Shown: positions 7,083 to 14,606, numbered from the stretch's first letter. The stretch is 19,338 nucleotides of DNA from CAZPLZ01 sp964587525 (GCA_964587525.1 CAZPLZ010000051.1:1-19338), one strand, 5' to 3'. Notes: generated by a model from the sequence alone, not told the origin. Numbers and translations: made by a program.

Positions 7083-9575
7083 ATGAGATACACCGGGCTG
7101 GCGGCAGGGTTAACCTGGATTGCGCTGCTGGCCTTCGGCATGGCTGTCCATCACCCGCTCAAATCTTTCCCGCTCTTCCCGCAGGGGATCGATCCGTTCA
7201 GGGGGGAGGTCTTCGCCGCGGTTTGGGGAGATCACCTCCTTCAAGCGCTGGCGTTGGGCGTCTGGCTTTTGGCGCTGGCGGCGTGGGGGAAACCCGTGCG
7301 AGTTTGGAGCCGTACCCTCTTAAGCCGGTCGCCGCTCTCCACGCACGTGGAGCTGGGGCTGGGGTTTGGCCTGGCCGGGCTGGCAGTGCTCGGGTTGGGA
7401 CTGGCTGGATTGCTCTACCCGGCGGTGCTGGGCGTGGTGGTGGCCGTCCCGTGGCTGGCCCTGCGACGGGACTCAGGGCCAGCCGTGAGCAGTGTCGAAC
7501 GGCTGGCGCAACGTGGGTGGCGGCGCATACGCCTTATGCTCGAGACCACACAACTTCTACGGCTGACTGCCCTTCGAGAGCACACGTTGTGGAAGCTTGC
7601 GGTGGGGGTGCCGGTGCTGCTTGCGCTGCCCGAAATGCTGTCACCCGAGGGCAGTTGGGATGCCATGGTCTATCACCTGCGCCTGCCTTCCTTCTATCTT
7701 ATGGAGCACAAACTCTTTCTGGTGTCAGACAGTCCCTTTGCTGGATTTCCCGCGCTTTCCGAAATGCACTACCTGCTCGCGCTGGCCTTGACCGGCGCGG
7801 ACCGCCTGCCGAAGCTTATGCATGCCGCGTGCTGGCTTTTAACCGCCCGGCTTTTGTTTGTGGCGGCTCGCCCGTTCAGTGTTGCAGCCGGCTACGGCAC
7901 GGCCCTCATCTGGCTGCTCTCCCCGCTTGGGATCCACCTGGCCGGCATAGCCTACAACGATCACGCCGTGGCTTGGCTCACGACGCTCTGCGTGGTGCTG
8001 ATCGGAGTCAAAAGCTCATGCAAGTCTAGGTTTCTGCTGGCTGGGGTTTTTGCCGGGCTGGCCTTTGCGGTCAAATACACTGGCGCATTCGCGGGGGTCG
8101 GCCTTCTGGCCTGCTGGGCGGCACGGAGACAGCGTCCCGTGCCATCGTTTGGACTGCTGGGGTGCGCCATCGTGGGGGCGGCTGCGCCAGCCGCAGTCTG
8201 GCTGGCCAGAAGGTGGCTCTGCCTGGGGAATCCGGTCTATCCATTTTTTGGGCATGCGCTGGGCGGGATGCCTTCGGCGATGCTGGATTTCTGGATGGCG
8301 AACCCTCCCACTCATACTGGAGGTGGATGGACAGCACTACTTCTGCGCCCGTGGATTGCCTCGGTCGCCGATGACGGCGGGGTGGGGGCGGTCTTGAGCC
8401 CGCTCTGGCTGGCTGTCTTTATACCGGCCGCGTGCACAGGCCGCCTGAACGTCCGCTGGTCCTTCTTTGCTGCGGGTGCGGTGGCCTGGTGGGTGCTGCC
8501 GCTCGACAGCCGGTTCCTGCTTCCGCTCATTCCCGCAGCCTTGCTGGCGGTGCTGCCAGCCTGGCAGGACCGCACGCTGGCCGTGCTTGCGCTGGCTGCT
8601 GCAGCCGTGCTCGCGCCGTTCTGCCTTCAGGACGCCGCCCGCGCTTCCTTCTTGCAATACGACACCCTGCCGCCGGCGCTGGGGCTGCGTTCTCGTGAAG
8701 AGCATCTACGGGCAGGGCTGATGCCTCAGCCTGAGTACTGGGAGACCGCCCGGGAAATCAATCGCCGCACCCCTCGGCACGCCCGTCTGCTGCTCGTGGG
8801 GGGCTTCAAGAGTTATTACATTGACCGGCGGTGCAGCGTCCCGCACCAGCACTATGACCCCGTTCCACTCCTGCGCGAGCTACGCGGGCTTACATCGCCG
8901 GAGCGGCTGGCGATTCGGTTTCGCCAGCTCGGGTACACCCACCTCGTGTACCTGGCACGGGCCGCAACGGTCATCCCGGATTTGCCGGGGGCGGAAATGA
9001 GTGCCACTGAGGCTGAGCGGTATGTGGCGTGGCTTCGCCGTTCGACGGCATATGAGTTCCGCCGAGGGGAGTCGCTGGTCTACACGCTGCGACGTAGGCG
9101 CCAGCCCCGGGAGCTGGGCCGGGTGCCACTGCTGGAGGAATTTGCGATGAAGGAAGTGACGGAACGGAAAACTGCGGGCGCGATGGACCGGCTCGCCCGC
9201 CTGGCACCGGAGTCCTCCTCGCTGGCCATGGCGCGCGGCGTACGTGTGGTGCTGAACGCAAGTGCGGATCCGAGCGAAGCCTTACGTCCGCTCTCCGCCG
9301 CAGTCCGTGACCCCGAGTCATCGCCGATCGCCTGGCGGGCCTTGGGGTTTGTCCTGGAACGTCAAGGAGAATCTGGCCGTGCCCTCGCGTGTTACCAGCG
9401 GGCGATTGAACTCAATCCCTCAGATGCCGAGGCCCATTTCAATGCTGGCCAACTGCTGACCCGCTTCGGCCGGTGGGAGCCGGCGTATCAGGAACTCGCC
9501 ATCGCCGTGCGGCTGGAGCCGGGCCGGCAGGAGTTCCGCCGGGCGCTTCAGGAAGTCCTGCAACGCACGCGATGA
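7083..9575 (+). CDS. Membrane protein C: GT-C-type glycosyltransferase-like core fused to TPR repeats
   Basis: This is an 830-residue paralogue of A, B and D. The multi-pass core has the motif SWDAMVYHLRLP (D193, Y197, H198), followed by FAGFPALSEMHYLL. A soluble segment (ARLLLVGGFKSYYI, then FRQLGYTHLVYLA) matches its paralogues. The C-terminus has clear TPR units at about 740-820 (AWRALGFVLERQGESGRALA; AEAHFNAGQLLTRFGRWEPA). Residues 125-140 are encoded by a 48-bp pair of inverted hairpin modules and give RRDSGPAVSSVERL in a predicted cytoplasmic loop, as if inserted without breaking the frame. The ATG at 7083 lies three bases after the N gap, and the same ATGA stands just before the gap, so the start probably overlaps B's stop and C is translationally coupled to B. 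The predicted role is polyprenyl-phosphate-sugar-dependent glycosyl transfer; the substrate is unknown. Confidence 0.82.
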   Translation: MRYTGLAAGLTWIALLAFGMAVHHPLKSFPLFPQGIDPFRGEVFAAVWGDHLLQALALGVWLLALAAWGKPVRVWSRTLLSRSPLSTHVELGLGFGLAGLAVLGLGLAGLLYPAVLGVVVAVPWLALRRDSGPAVSSVERLAQRGWRRIRLMLETTQLLRLTALREHTLWKLAVGVPVLLALPEMLSPEGSWDAMVYHLRLPSFYLMEHKLFLVSDSPFAGFPALSEMHYLLALALTGADRLPKLMHAACWLLTARLLFVAARPFSVAAGYGTALIWLLSPLGIHLAGIAYNDHAVAWLTTLCVVLIGVKSSCKSRFLLAGVFAGLAFAVKYTGAFAGVGLLACWAARRQRPVPSFGLLGCAIVGAAAPAAVWLARRWLCLGNPVYPFFGHALGGMPSAMLDFWMANPPTHTGGGWTALLLRPWIASVADDGGVGAVLSPLWLAVFIPAACTGRLNVRWSFFAAGAVAWWVLPLDSRFLLPLIPAALLAVLPAWQDRTLAVLALAAAAVLAPFCLQDAARASFLQYDTLPPALGLRSREEHLRAGLMPQPEYWETAREINRRTPRHARLLLVGGFKSYYIDRRCSVPHQHYDPVPLLRELRGLTSPERLAIRFRQLGYTHLVYLARAATVIPDLPGAEMSATEAERYVAWLRRSTAYEFRRGESLVYTLRRRRQPRELGRVPLLEEFAMKEVTERKTAGAMDRLARLAPESSSLAMARGVRVVLNASADPSEALRPLSAAVRDPESSPIAWRALGFVLERQGESGRALACYQRAIELNPSDAEAHFNAGQLLTRFGRWEPAYQELAIAVRLEPGRQEFRRALQEVLQRTR
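7457..7504. repeat. Inverted pair of 24-bp hairpin modules (REP/BIME-like) inside gene C
   Basis: There are two back-to-back 24-bp units. Unit 1 (7457-7480) has six-base arms GGCCCT and AGGGCC around GCGACGGGACTC. Unit 2 (7481-7504) has arms AGCCGT and ACGGCT around GAGCAGTGTCGA. The central 12 bases of unit 1, read on the other strand, have the same GAGC-N4-TCG pattern, so the units are inverted copies. Including flanks, 7457-7506 matches 11164-11213 in gene D at 47 of 50 bases. The pair adds exactly 16 codons. Confidence 0.85.
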
Positions 9576-9590
9576 TAGAGTAGAAACGCC

Positions 9591-12545
9591 ATGTGGTTGT
9601 GGGTGATTACTCTCTGGGCCACGGCGGTCCTCGTCCTGTACGAGATCCGGTTCCCTCTGCCGTTCGCTGACGTGTATCAGACCATGAGCGCGAGTTTTCA
9701 GCACGCCCTGCCGGTGTTCTCGCCTGGAGGATTTCTGGTCATGACCGTTACGTGGCTGAAAGCTCTGCTGGCCGTTGCGGTCTTCTTGGCCTTGCAGGTG
9801 GCGTGCTGGGGGGCGGGACGGCTGGTGTGCGCCTGGATCATCCCCCGTGAGGCTCGCGGCGACCGGCTGCGCTGGCTTACGGTCTGGCTGCTGGGATGGG
9901 GAGGCACCGGGCTGGGGGTGTTGGGCTTGGCGGTGCTCGGGCTGTTTGACCGGATCACGCTTGGGCTCGCCGCTGCCGCGCTGATAGCCGTAACGCTGCG
10001 CCGGGTGACGACATGGCGAGGCTGGCTGACCCAGTTTGCTCCGCCCCCCGCTCCTAGCCCCGAGCTCAGTCGAGGGGCTAGCCCTGAGCTCAGTCGAGGG
10101 GCTAGCCCCGAGCTCAGTCGAGGGGCTAGCCCNNNNNNNNNNNNNNNNNNNNNNNNNNNNNNNNNNNNNNNNNNNNNNNNNNNNNNNNNNNNNNNNNNNN
10201 NNNNNNNNNNNNNNNNNNNNNNNNNNNNNNNNCTAGCCCTGAGCTCAGTCGAGGGGCTAGCCCCGAGCTCAGTCGAGGGGCTAGCCCCGAGCTCAGTCGA
10301 GGGGCTAGCCCTGAGCCCCTTCATCGCTTGGCGCGGGTCGCAGGGTTCTTGGCGCTCGGGATCACCGGCGTGTGTCTCCTGTCGCCCCAAACGAGCATGG
10401 ACAGCCTGATATATCACCTAGCCATTCCTGACCGGTGCGTGCGGCTGCACAAGCTTACCCCCATGGCCTCGAATTTTTTCTTTGACCTCCCTGCTCAAAG
10501 CGAGTTGTTGAAGGGCTGGGCCCTCGCCTTGGGCGGGGAATCTGCGGCGCGGTTGTGGTGCCTCGGCGCGCTGGTGGCGGGTGCGGTGGCGCTGTTCACC
10601 GTCGTGGAGCCGCTCGCTGGGGTGGGATGGGCGTGGGTGGGGTTCGGGGTGTGGGCGAGTAACCCGTTCTTGTTCAAGCTGGCGTTGGAGGGTAAACCGG
10701 ACGCTTTTCTTGCCCCCCTGCTCCTGGCAGCCATGGCTTGGCTTATGCGCTTTCAGGGCAAGCGGGCGGTGCTGCTTTCCGGGTTGCTGGGCGGCGCCGC
10801 GGTCGCCTGCAAACTGCTGGCGCTGGGGGCCGTGGCCGTGCTTGCGCTGGTGCTGTTGCTCAAACGTGACCGCCGCTGCACGCTGGCCGCTGGCCTGGCG
10901 GCACTGTTCATCGGCGCTGCGGTCGTGGCCGGCCCCTGGCTGGCCAAAGCGTGGCTGCTCAATGGCGATCCCGTCTACCCGTTCGGACGCATGGGCTACG
11001 GTACTTCCGCCGCCGCGGTGGACGCCTACCTCGAGTACAGCCAGACCGTGGCGATGAGTGGCACCTATGCCTCGCCGCTGGAGAAATTCGTCTCGCCCTG
11101 GACCGCCACGATGACAGACAAGCTCCCCCCGTTCTGGCTCGCGTTTGCGCCGTTGGTGCTGCTGGCCCTTCGACGGGGCTCAGGGCCAGCCGTGAGCAGC
11201 GTCGAACGGCTGGGGGCTGCACGGGCTTGGCCAGCCCGGCTGCTGTGCGCCGCCGGCCTGCTGGGCTGGCTGGGGTGGCTGCTTGGCCCGCCACAGCTTA
11301 GGTTTGGCCTGCCGGCTTTGGCGTGGCTGGCGGCGGCGGGCGTGGCGGGGCTTGCCACCCTTCACGCCGCGTTGCCGACGGCCAGCACCACCATGCGCCG
11401 GGGCTTGGCTGGTCTGGCCGGCGCGGTCCTGCTGTTGCAGACGGCTCGAACGGGGTTGGGGGCAGCCGGCTCCGGCGCGCTCCTCGCTGGGCTGGGTTTG
11501 GAGGGTCACGAGGCGTATTTCAGTCGCGTCATGGGGACGTATGCCGACATGGTGGATCATCTGCGCCGCAAGCTCCCCCCCAACGCCCGGGTGTTGATGG
11601 TGGGAGAGCGACGATCGTTCCCGGCGCCCCGGGATGTCGTGGTGGCGTCCATGCACGAGCCCATCCCGTGCTATCCGCTCATCCGCGCCAGCAGTACGGC
11701 CGAGGGGTTGGCGCGGCGCTTCCGCCAGCTCGGCGTCACCCACGTTGTGCACAACCATGTGGCGTCTCTGTTCTACCGGAATTTCCAGACCATCCATCCC
11801 NNNNNNNNNNATCCATCCCTGGATGCCGCGGGACCTGTCCGTGTGGGCTGAGTTCTGGCGTCGTCACGTGCGGCTCATCGTGCTGCCGGAGCGGCTGGAT
11901 CTCGAAAACGGCGGGTACTACATCTACCGGCTGGCCCGCGCCCGCGCTGCGCCGCTGCCCACGCCGACCCTGCCTGGCATCGAGGGGGCGTTTTCGTCGG
12001 TGGAGGGGTATGTGAGCCGGGGACAGCTTCAAAAAGTATCCCGTCTGGTCGGGACGCTGGAGCAGATCGCGGGAGATTATGCTGAAGTCAAGTATTTCAT
12101 CGGCAAGGTCTGGTACAGCAAGGACGCGTATCGTTCGTACGAGTATCTCAAGGGCGCTGACGCCGGGGGGCTGCGCGAGCTCACCCTGTGGGAGGAGCTG
12201 GCGAAACGGGCCGAGGCCCGGTGGTGGTTGGAAGAGGCGCTCGTGTATTACGAAAAAATCGCGCGGTTCGAGCCGCGTGCGGTTTCAGACCGCCACCGCC
12301 GGCTGCTGGTCCAACTGGCGAAGCGGGCCCGGAAGAAACTCAGACCGCGTCAAGCCGAGCGGTACCTGAGGCGCGCCATCACGTTGGACTCCACCGATGC
12401 GGCTCTCTGGTCTGAGCTGTCGGAAATTTTAGTCTGGCTGGAGCGCCGCGGGGAGGCGGTCGACGCTATTGAGGAAGCTGTCCGGCTGGATCCGGACCAC
12501 CGGGGCTACCGGGGCACCCTCGGACATTTAAGGCGTGCGTCGTAA
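9591..12545 (+). CDS. Membrane protein D: GT-C-type glycosyltransferase-like core fused to a TPR-like region, interrupted by two assembly gaps
   Basis: This fourth paralogue appears broken only by N runs. It has three pieces: 9591-10132 (frame from the ATG at 9591), 10235-11800 (a different frame) and 11811-12545. Collapsing the flanking duplications (107 and 19 bases removed) joins all three into one frame of about 942 residues. Piece 1 has N-terminal membrane segments ending in VTLRRVTTWRGW, then the repeat SPELSRGA. Piece 2 resumes SPELSRGA, then has membrane helices and the motif SMDSLIYHLAIP (codon for D at 10399), FFFDLPAQSELLKGW, and ARVLMVGERRSF with FRQLGVTHVVHN. Piece 3 continues HPWMPRDLSVWAEFW and ends in TPR-like helices (ALWSELSEILVWLERRGEAV). 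A second hairpin pair lies at 11164-11211. The gene starts 15 bases after C; its stop overlaps the Nudix start by 11 bases. The predicted role is as for A-C. Confidence 0.78.
10054..10316. repeat. Tandem 24-bp repeat array encoding SPELSRGA, interrupted by an N gap
   Basis: The 24-bp unit is GAGCTCAGTCGA followed by GGGGCTAGCCCC (or a final T). The second half is a perfect 12-bp palindrome, so each GAGC-N4-TCGA core sits between complementary arms. Three cores are visible before the gap (10054-10132) and three after it (10233-10316), the last followed by a partial unit. Being a multiple of three, the array reads through as an eight-residue peptide repeat in a predicted cytoplasmic loop of protein D. 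The true copy number is unknown because the assembly broke here. Confidence 0.9.
10133..10232. other. Assembly gap (100 N) within the tandem repeat array
   Basis: The gap is flanked by CTAGCCC on both sides (10126-10132 and 10233-10239). Joining on that duplicate keeps the SPELSRGA repeat in phase and moves the downstream reading frame into register. Assembly failure at a short tandem repeat is the likely cause; extra repeat units may be missing. Confidence 0.75.
11164..11211. repeat. Inverted pair of 24-bp hairpin modules inside gene D
   Basis: Unit 1 (11164-11187) has arms GGCCCT and AGGGCC around TCGACGGGGCTC. Unit 2 (11188-11211) has arms AGCCGT and ACGGCT around GAGCAGCGTCGA. The two centres are near reverse complements of each other and carry the GAGC-N4-TCGA core. 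The pair is almost identical to 7457-7504 in gene C. It encodes RRGSGPAVSSVERL after a membrane helix, again in a positively charged, predicted cytoplasmic loop, but at a different place in the protein than in C. Confidence 0.85.
11801..11810. other. Assembly gap (10 N) creating a false frameshift in gene D
   Basis: ATCCATCCC precedes (11792-11800) and follows (11811-11819) the gap. Removing the ten N and one copy (19 bases) joins NFQTIHP directly to WMPRDLSVWAEF in a single frame. The apparent frameshift is therefore most likely an assembly artefact. Confidence 0.8.
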
Positions 12546-13095
12546 CAAGCGAAAGCGCCGCTGGCAAGCCAAGATCCTTGGCCGTCGGACGTTGCTCCAG
12601 TCAAAGTTCTTCCGCGTCGTCGAAGAAGACGTGGTCCTCGGTGGCAAGAGATTTACGTACCAATTCCGCCCGCACAGCGGCGTCGTTCATGTCGTTGCGC
12701 TGACGCCGCAAGGCCAGACGATCCTGGTGCGGCAGTACCGCCATCCGGTCCGGAGGGCCCTGCTGGAGCTGCCCGCAGGTGTGATCAACGTCCGGGAGTC
12801 CGCCCTGGCCGCGGCAAAGCGCGAGCTGATGGAGGAGACCGGCTATGCCTCCCGGCGCTGGGTCTATCTGGGTGGCTGGTACCCTTCCCCTGCCTCGACG
12901 AACATGAAGAGCTATATCTTCCTGGCCCAGGGTGTGTACCGGGTCCGCCCGGCGGCGCCTGAGCGATTCGAATTTCTCCGGGTGGAGCGGCGGCCGTTTG
13001 CTGAAATGGTCAGGCGATTTGGGAAGATGAAGGACGTTCCGGCCACCTTTCAGCTTGGGCTAGCCCTCGCCGCCCACCATCTGAAAGAGGCCTAA
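12535..13095 (+). CDS. Nudix hydrolase, ADP-ribose pyrophosphatase-like
   Basis: This is a 186-residue protein with a complete Nudix box: G82, E88, R96-E97-L, E100-E101 and G103 in the pattern GX5EX7REUXEEXGU. These residues bind the divalent metal that hydrolyses nucleoside-diphosphate-X substrates. The preceding block (VHVVALTPQGQTILVRQYRH, then LLELPAGV) is typical of the ADP-ribose pyrophosphatase/NudF-like branch, so ADP-ribose or a nucleotide sugar is the likely substrate. The first ten residues are unusually basic (MRRNKRKRRW). The GTG start at 12535 overlaps the stop of gene D by 11 bases, which suggests coupling and membership of the B-C-D operon. A link to nucleotide-sugar metabolism for the glycosyltransferases is plausible but only inference. 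This is the last gene before the GC drop. Confidence 0.9.
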   Translation: MRRNKRKRRWQAKILGRRTLLQSKFFRVVEEDVVLGGKRFTYQFRPHSGVVHVVALTPQGQTILVRQYRHPVRRALLELPAGVINVRESALAAAKRELMEETGYASRRWVYLGGWYPSPASTNMKSYIFLAQGVYRVRPAAPERFEFLRVERRPFAEMVRRFGKMKDVPATFQLGLALAAHHLKEA

Positions 13096-13100
13096 TCTTA

Positions 13101-13138
13101 AAGGTTGGTGTCCTGGGTTCGAGTCCTACGCGCCTCCC
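13101..13138 (+). other. tRNA or tmRNA 3'-end-like remnant (possible attachment site)
   Basis: The segment CTGGGTTCGAGTCCTAC (13113-13129) looks like a T-arm: a GGTTCGAGTCC core with a partly paired stem and one mismatched outer pair. It is followed by GCGCCTCC, like the 3' strand of an acceptor stem. No matching 5' half of normal length is found upstream, and no CCA follows. It lies six bases after the Nudix stop, just where base composition falls. Integrated elements often leave such 3' fragments. It could also be a chance resemblance. Confidence 0.4.
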
Positions 13139-13232
13139 CGCATGTGCCAGTATTCGAACCACGACGCGGAAAGCCTGAACTTGAAGTGTATTTTCGCATC
13201 ACCACATTGCCTTGGAAGAACGGGACAGTGTC

Positions 13233-13247
13233 GATTGACGGTCAATC
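13233..13247. promoter_or_regulatory. Perfect 7-bp inverted repeat, operator-like
   Basis: GATTGAC, one G, then GTCAATC forms a 15-base perfect dyad about 125 bases upstream of the YWTD gene promoter. A one-base centre is unsuitable for an RNA hairpin, so a dimeric DNA-binding protein site is the more natural reading. No regulator gene is present nearby. It could be chance. Confidence 0.25.
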
Positions 13248-13356
13248 TCTTGATCTTGGAGGATTCTATTCTGGCAACGAGCCAAAAGACCTCCGGCCAC
13301 TGTCCAAAGATCAGGGGGGCACAACAATTATTGTCAGTGCTGTTTGTAGTCATGGT

Positions 13357-13365
13357 TGATATAAT
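13357..13365 (+). promoter_or_regulatory. Extended -10 promoter (TGATATAAT) for the YWTD propeller gene
   Basis: TG-A-TATAAT is an exact match to the sigma-70 extended -10 consensus. Transcription would start near 13372, two or three bases before the ATG at 13375, giving a nearly leaderless mRNA. This agrees with the absence of a Shine-Dalgarno site. No well-spaced -35 box is seen, which extended -10 promoters can lack. Confidence 0.5.
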
Positions 13366-13374
13366 GCGTTCCTT

Positions 13375-14373
13375 ATGGATCCAGTGAAGCATGTCCGAGG
13401 GAGGGTCATTTTCAAGAATATAATCTTCGCGGCGGCACTTGGCGTAATCGCAATCGCCTTTAATGTATATGCAAAGCCGGTACTCAAGGAGTCCGATACT
13501 AATGGGCCGCAAGGGCAACAAGCAGGATGGATATATTGGACGGACATTGTGGCGAACACGGTCACGCGTGCGGACTCCAATGGGGTGAGCGTGGGAGTCA
13601 TCATTTCCACTGGCAAGGGACCAGTCGGTTCGCCTGCCAGGGGCCTGCCTGAGTCCGGTCCGATTGCCATCGCAGTAGGTGGGGGGAAGATTTACTGGAG
13701 TGATTTCATCAAACAAACGATTTCGAGTGCCAACCTTGATGGTTCGAAAGTCAAAACCATCGTAAGGGGCGTACGTGACCCATTTGGTCTCGCCCTCGAT
13801 TTGAGCCGTGGAAAAATCTACTGGACGAGTCAGGCCATTGGCGCCATACGACGGGCAAACTTGAACGGGACGAAAGTTGAAGATGTTCTCACAGATCTTG
13901 GTGGCCGTTCTGGAGCCGGGATCGTTGATTTGGACATTGATATCGACGGTGGAAAGGTCTACTGGAGCGACATTCGCACCAGAACAATCATGCGTGCGAA
14001 TTCCGACGGCACCGGATTGAGGGAACAGGTGATGGCTTTGCCGTCTGGAAGCCGACCACAACACATCGCCGTGGATCCCATTCGGAAGAAAGCGTACTGT
14101 GCGGATTATACCGCCATGATAATTTATCGCGTGGACCTGGCGAGCAAAGAACGTGAAGTGATCATCTCGTTTCCGCAGGAGAAAGGTTACATTGGGGCGA
14201 TCGCTCTTGATTTGAAGAAAGGCAAGATATATTTTCACCACACCGTTTACACGTTCAAGCCCTTTACCATGACCATGACGATCAAGCGTGCGAACCTCGA
14301 TGGGACCGATCTACAAACCGTCGTGGAGTCTGCCGGGGAGGTCGGGGGTCTTGCCTTTCAAAGCTTGTTGTGA
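13375..14373 (+). CDS. Exported six-repeat YWTD-type beta-propeller protein
   Basis: This 332-residue protein has an N-terminal export signal: basic residues, a hydrophobic stretch at about 11-31, and a likely cleavage after VYA near residue 33. The rest is a single propeller with six regularly spaced blade motifs: YWTD 54-57, YWSD 107-110, YWTS 149-152, YWSD 196-199, YCAD 241-244 and YFHH 286-289. Several are followed by an ANLDG/ANLNG/ANSDG turn. Six such repeats match the six-bladed YWTD fold of LDL-receptor class B modules, which mediate protein binding. The last two blades have degenerate motifs. No enzyme residues are recognised. The start at 13375 is preceded by an extended -10 box rather than a ribosome site. 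Base composition is clearly lower in GC than in the genes to the left. The ligand and final location (periplasm or surface) are unknown. Confidence 0.8.
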   Translation: MDPVKHVRGRVIFKNIIFAAALGVIAIAFNVYAKPVLKESDTNGPQGQQAGWIYWTDIVANTVTRADSNGVSVGVIISTGKGPVGSPARGLPESGPIAIAVGGGKIYWSDFIKQTISSANLDGSKVKTIVRGVRDPFGLALDLSRGKIYWTSQAIGAIRRANLNGTKVEDVLTDLGGRSGAGIVDLDIDIDGGKVYWSDIRTRTIMRANSDGTGLREQVMALPSGSRPQHIAVDPIRKKAYCADYTAMIIYRVDLASKEREVIISFPQEKGYIGAIALDLKKGKIYFHHTVYTFKPFTMTMTIKRANLDGTDLQTVVESAGEVGGLAFQSLL

Positions 14374-14401
14374 GCAAAGTGGCAGGAGTAGTAAAGTACA
14401 C

Positions 14402-14430
14402 AAATATAGGATTAAGAAATCCCTGTATTT
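14402..14430 (+). terminator. AT-rich hairpin downstream of the YWTD propeller gene
   Basis: AAATATAGGATT and AAATCCCTGTATTT form an imperfect stem around AAG, about 29 bases after the stop at 14373. No long T-run follows directly (ATAAGTGTTTTC), so it is only a weak terminator candidate. It could equally be an inverted repeat with another role. Confidence 0.3.
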
Positions 14431-14598
14431 ATAAGTGTTTTCTCGCTTAAGGTTTATGCTCAAGCTTGACCAGAGATTGAAGATTTGGTCCAATAATGCG
14501 TCTTGTTTGATGCGCTCAAATGAGACATGGAATGTAAATGCAATAGGGATTTGATCGGTTGGTTGGGGCTTTCTGGTGACAAGAAACACCTAAACATG

Positions 14599-14606
14599 GA
14601 AGGGGG
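14599..14606 (+). promoter_or_regulatory. Strong Shine-Dalgarno site for the 496-residue exported protein
   Basis: GAAGGGGG ends six bases before the ATG at 14613 and fixes that start. It stands out because the glycosyltransferase-like genes A-D and the YWTD gene show no such site. The remaining 225 bases of this intergenic region show only the hairpin at 14402-14430. Confidence 0.7.

Larger units (their letters stand above)
13096..13374. other. Intergenic region between the Nudix gene and the YWTD propeller gene
   Basis: No convincing gene is seen in these 279 bases. An open frame at 13105-13359 (84 codons) exists, but it begins inside the tRNA-like remnant, lacks a ribosome binding site and resembles nothing I recognise. 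The region holds the tRNA-like remnant, a short perfect inverted repeat and an extended -10 promoter, each listed separately. Confidence 0.5.

Noticed and set aside
10054..10316. CRISPR array as an explanation of the 24-bp repeats
   Set aside because: The repeats are directly adjacent with no unique spacers, are in frame with the gene, and no cas genes are present.
11801..11851. A true frameshift or premature stop in gene D after 11800
   Set aside because: Removing the ten N and the duplicated ATCCATCCC restores an uninterrupted frame into the conserved C-terminal part, so this is an assembly artefact.
13086..13136. A complete small tRNA using GAGGC (13087-13091) paired with GCCTC (13132-13136)
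   Set aside because: The enclosed length of about 50 bases leaves no room for normal D and anticodon arms, and the first strand lies in the Nudix coding end. A 3' remnant is the better description.
13105..13359. 84-codon plus-strand open frame after the Nudix gene
   Set aside because: It starts inside the tRNA-like remnant, lacks a ribosome binding site and has no recognisable domain. Non-coding DNA is the simpler reading.
13126..14241. 371-codon minus-strand open frame opposite the YWTD propeller gene
   Set aside because: The plus-strand frame has a signal peptide and six regularly spaced blade motifs. The minus frame has no domain logic and is a shadow.
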